Both the position numbers and the translations under genes were made by a program. Shown one piece after another: positions 12,155-23,400 of a stretch of 64,000 nucleotides of DNA. Where the stretch lies: the NCBI GenBank assembly GCA_032358165.1, contig JAALGY010000041.1, positions 3,286,001-3,350,000 on the forward strand. Direction: 5' to 3'. Every line of letters begins with the position of its first letter. Position 1 is the first letter of the stretch. This DNA is from Diplosphaera chodatii (Eukaryota > Chlorophyta > Trebouxiophyceae > Prasiolales > Stichococcaceae). The notes under the pieces are model-generated. The model saw only the letters and a program-made list of their open reading frames with translations, made no database searches and was not told where the DNA came from.

Positions 12155-15100
12155 ATGGCTGTTGCGATGGCCTGCCTCTTGCCCGTGAATACTGGCAGTC
12201 CAGCGCGCTATGGCGCTACTCCGCGTCATGCAACCACAGCTCCTGCAACCTGCAAGCAGCCCTGCGGCGCTCTGTCATCACGGGCAGGCAAGCTCAGCAC
12301 ACGCGGCGGCCGCGGCCGCTGCCACCGCAGATGCATGCAGGCTGTCAGGGCCTCGGCGGGCAGCGGCGTCGGCTTTGGCGCCCAGGTCGCCCCCGCCAGC
12401 ACGTCGGCGCAGACCGATGAGGCAAGGGCCTTCGCGGCGTGGGCACGCTCAGCGGGCATCCAGTCCCCAAAACTGCGCATGGACTCCTTCGATGGTGCGG
12501 CAGCAGCTCGTAGTGTCATCACTGCTACATGATCCTCAGCACCTGCCTTGACGCCAACACCATCTACCACCAAGGACAACATCCACACTGTATGGTAACC
12601 CTATTCTCACACTCAACAACAGCGGTGCCGTAATGAATCTGCGCTATGTTCAAGGTGTCCGCGGCATGGCGGCGCGGCAGGCGGTGCAGCCGGGCGACAC
12701 GCTGGTGGCGCTGCCGCGCGACGCCGCGCTGCTGTCGACGCCCGGGCAGAAGTGCCCCTTCCCTGACTGGATCGATGCCGCCTTCTGGAAGAGGAGCACC
12801 TGGTGACCAGTCCCACATGGGCACCAGCTCCTGCTGCTTCGCCGCTGCCGCTGCCGCTGCTGCTGACGATGGGGGTGGCAAGCACTGACAGGCACCAGCC
12901 CCCTCGGCAAGATGGAAGCCTGTGTTTGACGGAGCGCAGGCACCGCTGCTGGGATGCTGTTTGCCCGAACATTTGGGATTGTTGCGCGCAGGGGGGTGCG
13001 GCTGGCGCTGCTGCTGCTGCACGAGCGGCGGCTGGGGGACGCCTCGCGGGTGGCCGGCTACGTGCGGCAGCTGCCGCGGGGCTTCGAAACGCCGCTGCAC
13101 TGGAGCCCGGCGGAGCGGGAGGCCCTGCAGTACCCCCACCTCGTCAAGGAGGTGCTCACACCCCTGGGCCCCATGTCGGGGCGCGTCGAGCGCCGGCGGC
13201 TGACTGTTCATGGACCGCGCTGCAGAGCAGCTAGACCCCAGTGAGGGGGTGCGCCGCAAGTTTACCTGTCTGAACGAATGCGGATGTAAGAAGTTTCACA
13301 GCAGGCACCGAGCAAATGCGCAGTTAGCTGTGGGCAGCTGGAACGGTGTGCATTGCACGATGAGCAGTGTACACTAAAGACGGGTTTGACCCAAAGTCCA
13401 TCCCTGTGCGCTCAGGTGGAGCAGCAGGAGCGGCGGTGGCGGCAGCTGCACGCGGAGCTGGCCGCTGCCAGCCCCCGCTGCGGGGTGGGCGCCGAGGACT
13501 TCACCTGGGCGCTGGAGTGCGTCTACAGCCGCGCCTTTAGCGGGCCGTACTCAGGTGTGCCAGGGATTTAGGGTTTTAGGTGTAGCAGGGTTCCCAGGTC
13601 TGATTGTGCCGCCACTCTCCTCGTCCATCTGGACACCCCCTGCACATCTGCTGAGATTCAGCTTGCTCATATGGAGCAGCCTCCAGGCCACACGCTGGTC
13701 AGCGCCAGCACCGGATACCTCCGAGGACTTCGCCCAAGGTGCAGCGGCTCCGGCAGTTGTGGCGTCCTGTGCCGCAGGCGGCACCGCCAAGCAGAAGGGC
13801 GCGGTTGCTGGCGTGCTGGCGGTCTTGGGCGTGGGATCTGTGCTGTCCGGCGCCGCCAGCGTTGAGAGCGTGCTCAACGCCGGCATCGCTGCAGTGAGTT
13901 CATGCACCATCTTGCCTCGGCGTATCGAGCACCTCTGTGTAGTGATATATACGAACACAGGGGCGCATGTAATTCCGTGGCACTGCAGGGTGCCTGCCCA
14001 CCACTGGTAGCACCTGGTCAACCGTCGGGCACCTCATGTTCAGGGCTGCTTTTCCCCCCCTTGGGGCTGTGACAGACATATGTCAGCATACCTCTATGCT
14101 GCAGGTGCTGTTCAACATCATTTACGACGTGCTGCTGAGCGCCAAGGTGAAGTGGCACGCGCTGTGCCCCGTCATCGACTCCATGAACCACTCCAGCGCC
14201 TCGCAGGTAGGCAAGGATGTGAGGGTTTTCAACCGTTGTTTTGCGCATGACATGCAGCTCACCTGCCCGCACCAGCAGAGTCTGTGTCCGGGGCATAGAA
14301 TCAGGTCGCCTGGTAGCTGCACGCATGCCTGTGGTGCTCGGTTGAGAAGCCACAGAGTTTGCTGTTGATGTCCGGTGGGAACAAGCAAGTTGATGCAAGG
14401 TCGCACCGTCCTTGCGGTTGCAGAGCCAGGTGGCATACGACTACTTCAGGGACCGCTTCATTGTGGACGCTAATGATGCGGTGGCGCCCAATGCACAGGT
14501 GGTTGGTGCCATGTGGGTATGCTGTAGTTCAGAGTTGAATAGTTATGACCACTCAAACGTGAAAGTCACACGAGGCCGTGCACTGTGCACCGACTGCAGC
14601 ATGGCTTGGCACGTTGGTGCGGCTGCTATACTGCGGTCCCGCATCTTTCCTAGGCACTCAGCCTAGTGCTTGCGTGCGCGTTTCCAGGCGTTCATCACGT
14701 ACGGCCGCCAGGGCAACGACCGCCTGCTGCAGTTCTACGGCTTCGTGGAGGCCGGCAACCCGGCAGACGCTTACGTCATGCTCGACCTGGACGCCAAAAT
14801 CGAGGTGATGCCCCTGGACCTTTCTACCCCACCCTGTACAGGCCAGCAGCTCAACGGCTCTGCCATGCTGCATACAGCAATGCCTGGCGTTGTGAAGCGG
14901 ACAGAACGATGATGTGCTGAGCTCCGCTTCAGAGGTATCGGCAGCCCGAGAACGAATGTCGGTGGTGCAGGAGGTGTTGGGGCAGCCGCTCGGCGCGGAG
15001 CGGCGGCAGGCCCTGGAGCAGCTGGGGCTGGCCGGCGCGCTGCAGAAGGTGAACGCGCATTCCTGCTGTCATGCCGTCTGATGCGGACTCCTATTCACAG

Positions 15101-15797
15101 GGGAGCGAGTCGTATGGGGCCACATAGACACGGTTTCGGGTGACGCTCCCCACGACATGCGCTGCCTGCCTGTGAGAGAAGCGACGCAGCCAGCAGGAGA
15201 AGCGGGTTTGAAGTGCGTCCGCTGCCGGCAGGGCTCCTTCCAGCGGGCGGGCCTCGCGGCGGACACGCTGGCGGCGGCGCGCGTCGCGCTGCTGCCGGCC
15301 GAACCCAGCCGCGCCTCCGCCGCCGACTTCCAGCAGCCCGCCGCCGACCCCCGGGCGGAGGCGCTGGTCCAGCGGGTGCGGGTTTTGGGCGGCAGGCTGG
15401 GTTCACCAGTGCTCTGCGGTGTTTTATGAAACTGAATGTTCCGCCCGTGGAGCAAGGCTGCCAGGACGTCCTGCAACACTGCGCACATGCTGGGAGCCCG
15501 CGCACTGTGCTGCCTGCGTTGAGCTCCACAGCGTCTGCGCCACAGCCGCACTCTGACTTTGCGATGATGCGCCTGCCCCAGGTGCTGGCAAAGGTGCTGG
15601 AAGCAGAGCTGCAGAAGCTGGAAGCAGCGCCGCCGGCTGACGCCGATGTCCAGGACGCGGGCCGGAGCGGCCTGATCAGCGCCTTCAGACACGAGAAGGC
15701 AGCGGTGCTGGCGGCGGCGGCGGCAGACCTCAACAAGCTCGCGTCATGGCTGCAAGAGCGCGGCGGTGCTGAGGCTGGCAGTGGCAGTGTTGCGTGA
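12155..15797 (+). CDS. Plastid-type SET-domain protein methyltransferase (Rubisco LSMT-like)
   Basis: S-adenosylmethionine-dependent lysine methyltransferase of the plant SET/LSMT class. Exons: 12155-12494, 12655-12802, 12992-13151, 13416-13554, 13739-13893, 14105-14206, 14424-14498, 14688-14804, 14935-15048, 15232-15375, 15582-15797 (stop 15795-15797). All phases agree and give 569 aa. The first about 70 residues are Ala/Arg/Ser/Thr-rich and resemble a chloroplast transit peptide. SET landmarks: DGVRGMAARQAVQPGD (N-terminal SET strand), CPVIDSMNHSS (the NH motif that binds SAM), ITYGRQGNDRLLQFYGFVE (catalytic Tyr region). A C-terminal helical part matches the Rubisco-binding domain of the family. 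Exon 5 adds a hydrophobic Gly/Ala/Val stretch ahead of the NH motif. The substrate is unknown; Rubisco large subunit or another plastid protein are options. Confidence 0.88.
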
Positions 15798-16216
15798 CTC
15801 ATCGCCAGTGTTGCACAGCGGCTGTGATCTGGATGCCATTGACAGGGCATCGTGCTGTGATCAAAGTAGGCGGTGGGCATGTTGGTGTGACTTCTTGGCA
15901 AACAGCCGAGAGGACTGCTTTGTCAGCACTGAGGCAACGGTCGTCATATAGCTGCTGCCCAAGGCAGCTGCAGATGCTCAACGAGCCAATGCAGATTGTG
16001 ACACCAGTTTGAGGTTATTTACTGCACTTCATTGATGTGCCAAGAAATGCGTCACCATGCATCACACTCCAGAAGAGCGCATGTGCTCAAACATATACAA
16101 GGCAGCATGCCCAACCGAAGCTCTAGTAGCCACCACACTCATATCCCAGATCGCCAGATGTATGTGGGAAAACACAGGTTTGCAGCTGCCGACCGGTACG
16201 TTTTTCTCTGTTGAAT
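15798..16216. other. Tail-to-tail intergenic region, no gene recognised
   Basis: About 420 bp between the SET gene stop and the stop of the minus-strand NUP98-type domain. It must contain the 3' ends of both transcription units. Nothing coding or structured was recognised. Confidence 0.4.
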
Positions 16217-17183
16217 TCAGAAACCGTCCACCTTCATGACCCATGTGCCGCTGTCAGCCTCGTAGTGCACAAACACCGCGCCGATCTTGGCAGCATGTGC
16301 TTCCAGCTTCCCCCGGAAGGCCGCCAGCGCCCGGGCGTCGTCTCGGTTCTTGACGACCATGCGCCGGAACGTCAGCAGCGCCGGCACATTCAGACCTGTG
16401 CCGCGGGCCGGCTTCGGCACAGCTGCCCATGGCACAGCATCCTTTCCTTTACCGTCGCCGGCGCCGCTCCTCGACCTGCGGCCCCTGGCTCTGCCCCCTG
16501 CTGCCGCAGGCGGCTGACTGATGGCCACGCTGCCGCGCACGATGCTTCGGCGGCGGCCAGGCGGCTTGCCAGCAGCCGCTGTGGTTCGCGGCACGGAAGC
16601 GGGAAGCGGTGCGGCTTCTGGATACAGCACAATCTTGCCCTTCTCTATGTCGACCACCGCGTCCAGGTCCAACCCCCGCACGTCCACAGGCTGCACATTT
16701 CCAGCATATCATCTCACGCACCAGAGTAAGCTATCCCGAAGTCTATGCAGGATGTTCGCGGGGATCTGCCCTTCACATTGCAATCGACACTGTCTTGCTG
16801 CGTGTGTGAGGCACATCAAACCCCTCGAGCTGCATGATGCACAGCAGTCACTCAGGTTTCATGAACATAGCAGCGGCCAAAAGGCAGGCTACCATGCCCG
16901 AGACCTGTGTAGTGGCTGCTATGCATGACTGGCGGTGGCCTGAACGAAGCCAGTGCGAGTTCGGCGCGCATTATGAGCCAGCAGCTCACCTGCAGGAACT
17001 GCACCTCCCCGAAGTCCTCGCGCCCCACCACAAAGCGCTCCAGGGCCGCCAGCTGGCCCTCGCCCAGCCGTCGCAGCAGCCTGAGCGGCGGCACCGTGTA
17101 GTAGCCCTCCCGCGCCAGCGTCGGCGCCGCCGGGTTGTCCGGCTGCGGCGCGCGCTTCGGCTTGGCCGGCGCGGGCGGGGCGC
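16217..17183 (-). CDS. NUP98-type C-terminal autoproteolytic domain (separate gene, or 3' end of the PKS)
   Basis: Exons 16990-17183 and 16217-16690 (stop 16217-16219) encode a complete domain of the NUP98 C-terminal type, which docks NUP98 to the nuclear pore scaffold. Landmarks: PTLAREGYYTVPPL, RFVVGREDFGEVQF, DVRGLDLDAVVDIEKGKIV, GTGLNVPALLTF and GAVFVHYEADSGTWVMKVDGF at the stop. A roughly 60-residue basic insert (Arg/Gly/Ala) precedes GTGLN. No Gly-Phe repeats or GLEBS motif lie upstream: only about 240 bp separate it from the likely PKS stop. The upstream exon starts with two bases of a split codon, so a 5' exon must exist. I could not find a convincing one with its own ATG. Splicing from the last PKS exon (donor at 17598) is in phase, so a fusion is possible. 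Confidence 0.7.
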
Positions 17184-17418
17184 CTGTGTATGATTGACAC
17201 AGGCCAATGTCCGTACAAGATCGTCTGCGAAGGGGTTGGCGTTTGTTGGTTCCAGCTGCCTGTCAGGCATACGTTGCGGTCTGCACATCAAGTCTCAGGG
17301 TTTCGCCATGTCCTGCATATCTCCTATGCACTCTGCATCCTCGGCCGCATGGGACTGAGGGCCAGCAGCATCTGCTGTCAGCTTCAAAGCTGATGTGGCT
17401 TTGTTTGCAGCGGTGTAG

Positions 17419-20400
17419 TCAAACAGCTGGTTGAGGGGGAGTAGCATGACGAGACTGATCACTGAACACCAGATTGTGACGTGAGCACGTCACAATCTGG
17501 ATTTTGGCTAACACTTGCCTCGTCAAACATGACAGTGGGTATGTGGGCAATCCAGCAACCACTATGTCAAGACATGTGGCCGAGAGGATACAAGCACCTG
17601 CATTCTGCTGGCTCAAGCTGTCAGCAGCAGCTATCCCGGCCAGAGCTGGCTGTTGTGGCTGCGTCACAAATATCGGCGGCGGCGGCAGCAGCGTCAGCAC
17701 GAACTCGGCGATGGCGGCGACCGAGGGGTAGTCGAACACCAGCGTCGGCGGCAGCTCATCCGGGCCTGCACGTCAGCATGGGATATATGTTGAAGATGCA
17801 CCGTACCGCACTGCTGATAACAGATGTTGTCATGGCAGTACATGGTGCAGGCCGCACCGAGCTGCAGGGACGTGCCTGCTGCCGGCTAGAACCCACAGCG
17901 GGGTGCAGCTCCCAGGTCATGCGCACAGCGGGGGCATAGTTTTCCTCCATGTGCAGTGCTTGTGAGCGTGCATGGTGGTGTTACTTCATTTTGCGGGCAG
18001 TACCTAGCTGCAGCGCGGCCGTCAGCTCCCGGCGCAGGTCCACTGCGCCCAGCGAGTCCAGGCCGGCCTGCATCAGCGAGGCGTCCGCAGCCACCGGGCC
18101 GCCCACGGTGCGCTCGGCCAGTGCGGACACCTGCAGCGGCACCAGGCAGTGCCCCATTTCATGCTTTGTTAGGATGCAGCGTGAAAGAGGTGTGCTGGCA
18201 TGCACACGGATTTGGGCAAGCGGATGGACGACCACACCGCAGCCAACCTCTGGCGAGCCATGTCAGATTCCCTCATGCATAGCTGTGCAGCCCAGCACCT
18301 GTGCCTCTACAATATCCTGGTACAGATCAGTTCTCCAGCAGGTGTCAATGCCGCCTCCAACCGCTTTATCCAGTTCTCGCCATGCACTCCAGCGATCGGA
18401 GAGCAAGTCGACACATGTCCGACATTGCTGAAGGTAGACAGTGCACAGGGGACTGGTGTAGCTAAGAACTGGGTGATCTCATGGCAGGATCACAGTCAAA
18501 TGTATCTATTGCGACAGCAAAGGCTTACTGCACATCCGCGCTCACGAAAAAGTGCAGACTCAGATCCGTGATCTCTGCGGGCACATACCTGCCCACGGAT
18601 GTAGGTAGCACGCTGCGCCGCATCCATGTGCAGCCACGGCGGCCCCGCCGCCGCCGCAGCCGCCACCCCGGCACTCTGCTGCACCAGCTGCGCCTGACCC
18701 ACCACCGGCACTGCATCCACTGCGGCCGCCCTTTGAGCCGCCGCAGCCGCCGCAGCAGCCGCCGCAGCCGCGACCGGGGCCATGAGCCCGGCGACGCAGG
18801 CCGCCAGCGCCGCGGGCGTCGGGTAGTCGAACGCCAGCATGGGCGGCAGCTCCAGCCTGGTGGTCCCCGCCAGCTGCGTGCGCAGCTCCACGGCGGTCAG
18901 GGAGTCCAGCCCCGCGCCCATCAGCGGCTCCTCGGGCGCCACCGCCCGCCCGCACAGCCGCGCCACCGCCGCATCGACCCTTTCCACGGCCCAGGCCATT
19001 CTTGCAGCCGCGTCCAGATGTAGCCAGGGCCGCTCCGGATCTGAAACTGCTGTGGAAGCTGTCGGGGGTGCCTGCCGTGTTGTGGTTCCGAGCGGCGGCG
19101 CTGCCGCGGATTGTTGCAGTGTTTGCTGTGCTGAGGCCGGCGGCCGCGCTGCGGCCGCGGGCTGTGGCCGCCGCTCGGCTGCGTCGCCGTAGAAGAAGGC
19201 GGCGGCGCGGGCGGGCGTCAGCAGCGCCGGCCACAGCAGCGACGCCACCGTCAGCTGCGGCGCGGCACCTGCACAACCAGTTGGCAAAGTGTAAGCATGA
19301 TCATGGGTAGTGTGATAAAGCTCCACTCGAACAGTGTCATGATTGAATTCAACATGAACGTGTTCATTTCACAATAGCATGGTACTGTGCCCAGCAGGCC
19401 CAGACAGGTGCCATCATTACTTCACCTTCCGCAAACTGCAAGGCCGCCGCCAGGGCCCCCAGGCCCCGCGCCGGCGGCAGCATGCCCATGCCGGCGCGCG
19501 CCAGCCGGGCCGCGAGCGCCGCGTCGGCTGCCGCCATGCCGGCGCCGCCCCAGGCGCCCCACTGCAGCGCCGCCGCCGCTATGCCCTGCAGCAGCACAGT
19601 GACCCATGGAGGGGCGCAGTGTTGGGTACATGTGTGACAGGTGCTACGGTCGCCTGCTAGGGGAAAAACATAGTTGGCGTGAACCAGGAGCAATGTTCTG
19701 GCACAGCACCGCTCTGTGGACGGTCTAGAGCTCAAGACTGGCAGCTGCTAGACAAGCTGCCACAGACATTTATGTGGAACGTGAATATTCCCGGTGTACC
19801 AGTTGCAGGCCAGCTGAAGCAGGCATCTTCGTCGACCTATGCAGCTCAACCAAAAGGTGGCAGGAGCTGCTATGGGTGCAATGCAGCTGCTTCAGCCCTG
19901 CACTAGTGCTGCCAGGGCTTGCGCCCACCATACGATGGTATCAACGATGTGCATCCTGGTGTGGCATTGGTGACATGGGTACCGTGCATCTTGGCAGTCG
20001 GCATGTGATGACGGCCCACACCTGCAGCTGCAGCCGTTCCGCAGCGGCGTCCAGCGCAGCATTGGCAGCGCCGTAGTTGGCCTGCCCGGCAGACCCCAGC
20101 TGCCCGGCGACCGAGGAGAACAGCGCCACGCCCTGCAGCGGCGAGGCGGCGGCTGCTTCCAGCAGCCGCTGTGCTGCTGCCACCTTGGGCGCGAACGCCG
20201 ACCGCATGCTGCCGGCCGACTGGTTGGCAATCGCGCCATCCTGCACAATAGGACACTCAGGCAGGTTGTGTGGGTGCGCATGCAAGGATGACGGCTGCTG
20301 CATGACATTGGTTAATATCTCACGCCTGGTGAACTCCGGCAAACGAGGGGCCAGCTGCCCCACTGGCAGATCTCTGCGCTGCACTAGAAGTGTGCAGTGT

Positions 20401-23400
20401 CACAGATGCCAGTCATGGCAACCGGCCTATCAAAGCCCACTTGGGTTCACCATGCACTTTTGCAGACCTCCGGCTCATCACGGCAGCATCAAGCTGTCTT
20501 ACACATGCACTATATAGTTTACATGCCACATCACCTGCAGCACTCCCGCGGCATGCAGCACAGTGCAGGCCGCGCTGCTGCACCCCTGCAGCGCAGCCGC
20601 CGCCTCTTCCGCCATTGCCGCATCGCAGCGCCGCATGGTCACGGACGCGCCCACGCCGGAGCGATCGCCCGCCGTGCCTGACAGCAGCGCATGCAGGGGC
20701 CCGCCTGGCTGCAGGACATCCCTGCCGGGCCGCCCGCTGCGGCTGAGCAGCTGTATGCGCCTTGCGCCGGCGCCTGCTGCTGTGCTGGCTGCTGCAGTGC
20801 TGGGCGTGGCAGCATTGCTGTTGCTGCTGCTGCCGCCGCTGAGGGCAACCCACAGCGCTGTCAGGATGCCCAGGGCCCCCAAGCCGCCAGTGATGAGCAC
20901 CTCGCCTGCAAACAGCCACACCGAACATTGGGTAAGCCCGTGCACTCTCAGTTCAGCCTACACCAGTTCAGCCAGTACCATCTGTGCAACCCATCGTGAA
21001 GTAGGCATTGCTGCATTGTCACCCTGCATCGGCACGCTGAACATGCTGCTGTAGCCAGCCCCTGCGCTGCTGCTGGCAGCAGGAAGCAGACGGGGCGCTG
21101 ACCAGGCGCCGCCGCTGCACGCCGCCCCATGAGCATCCGCATACGCCGGCGCCTGCATCCGACTGCCGCCGCCGCCGCCGCCGCCGCCGCCGCGGCTGCT
21201 GCTCTGCTGCTGCTGCTGCTGCTGCTGCCGCTGCTGGTGTGGCAGGACATCTGGCAGGCGGCTGCTGGCATCCAGCATGACGCTGGCGCAGCTGAGGCCG
21301 TGCACCTCGGCAGCCGCCACGCGCAGCAGGCCCTGGACGCCGTCCGCCGCCGCTTCCGCCTTCCTGCTTCCTGTCGCTGCGGGGCCGGACAGCGCCGCCT
21401 GCGCCTGCCGGGCGGCGAGCTGCAGGGCTCTGCCGGCAGCGGGCGCCGGCAGCACGACCTGCTGCAGGTACCGCAGGCCGTCGATGGCGGCGCTCAAGGG
21501 TGGGCTGCCGGGATGCAGCTGCAGGGTGCGCCCCTGGCTGTGGACGCTCAGTGCGGCTGCTGCCCCGATGCGCAGGCCGCCAAAGGCGCTGGCGATCTGT
21601 GAGAGCTGGGCGGCCTCGACGGTCTGCCACTCCACAGTGTACCTGACTGTGTGTCCCTGCGTGGCCGCAGCATGCGCACCACCTGCGGCACACATTTGGC
21701 AGGCTGTGTCCAACCCTTGGGTGGATGACCAAGTGCGTATGCGGTTACCTGAGACTGAACATCAGTTTCGTGCAGATGTTGTTCCCGTGCTTGTGGAGAT
21801 GTGGGAGGGTCTCAGACTGCTGCAGCTGTTGCAGCAGCCTCAGGCCAGCCTCGTCAACCACAAGCACGAAGTGCAGCTTACCTTGCTCAGACGCGAAAGC
21901 AAAGTCAGAGGATGCAGCTCCACACGTGGCACACAACCCCACAACTTGCAGTCATATGTCCATTACACAACACGTGCCAGTCAGGGAACTCCGATGTGCT
22001 CACCTGGCAGGGCCTTGGCATGCAGGCCGCTGATGACGCAGCCGCCGCCGCCGCCGGCCCAGGCCGCGCTGCTGAGCCCCGAGCCATCCGGCAGCCGGGC
22101 GTCCGCCTGGGCGCAGCCCCACAGGCGGCTGCCGGAAGCAGTGGACGCGGCGGCACCGGGCGAGGCCGCAGCCCCGATGCGCATCGCAGCGACGCCCACC
22201 GGCACCCTCGTCACCACCTCAGCATCTGCAATGCCTGCAAGAGTGACCCAAAACTGCATATGCTGCTGAGCATAAGATCAGCTGCTGCAGATGGACGAGA
22301 AACAGAACTGAAGAAATTCATTATAGAATTGCTGTGAGTGGCAGGTTAGAGCGGTTGCCTGGAATCGCTGCAATGTGTATGCAGTTGTCGCCCACAGCCG
22401 GGTGCAGCAGGTAGCCGGATCCATACGTGCCAGAGCCGTCAATCTGGGCTAGCTGTCTGGCAGCTGCTGCATGTGTGGCATCTGCTGCGCTGCTCGAGCA
22501 CAGGGCAGCTGTTGTCTGGGATCCTAGTCGGCAGCCAACTGCCGCTGGCTGCTGCAGCGGCTGCGTGGCAGAGTAAGCTGCAGTGCAGGCTGTGCTGGCT
22601 GACAGATGCACAGTACTGTCGCTGCGCACTGTCAGAATGCCAGCCCTGCAGTCCATGGATGCGTACCTCAACACTTGCACTTACAGACGCAGCATGATCG
22701 GCACCTAGGTGCTTCATCAGCAATCACCTTCTAGCAACTCCTGATACAGTCCCGGTCTACCCACCCTGTGTCGACAGTGCACAGCAGCAGCTGCGCCGCG
22801 CCGCCGGCTGCCAGAATGCAGGGCGCCACGATGGCAGCGTCGGCGACCAGGCTGCCCTGTGCTGCCGACGATGGCAGCGCGTCGCAGGCCACCAGCATGC
22901 CGGACGCAGCCGCCGTGAGCTCGAAGAGCCCTGACGCAGGGAACAGCCCCCTGCCTTGCACCTGTGAAGATTAACGATACCAGTTTTGCGCTGTCTTGTG
23001 CCACAAACCAGCGCGGCATCCTTCAGCAGCCAAGATTTGGCTGACTACACCGACAGATGAAAAGCTGTATATCAAGTGACATCGTGGCCGACTACTGTCA
23101 AGCACAACAGCCTTTCAGCATGATGTCAATGTTGTCAACACCCGTACCTTAGCAGCGGCCCGAGAACGGCAGCGGCTGCAGCAAAGGTCCAGCCACATCG
23201 ACATCAAACATTGGCGGCAGGTGGAAGCATCTGACATTGCGACTACAGCCCGACCTGGTGGTCCCGCAGGTAGGCGGTGGCAGCCGAAGGCAGGGCCGCC
23301 GCAAAGTCCGCCAGCCGTGCGCCGACGGCGGCCGGCCGGGGCAGCGCCGCCCGCAGCATCGCGTGCAGCGGCGGCGCGAACCAATGGCGGCTGCGCTGCC

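Noticed and set aside
13950..14040. Pyrimidine-rich stretches in SET-gene introns as extra exons
   Set aside because: Adding them breaks the phase chain that is complete without them.
17296..17426. Exon-like frame starting [16 protein letters not shown] on the minus strand after a good acceptor
   Set aside because: It needs phase 0, while the last PKS exon ends in phase 1; it has no known domain and hits a stop before the NUP98-type exons.
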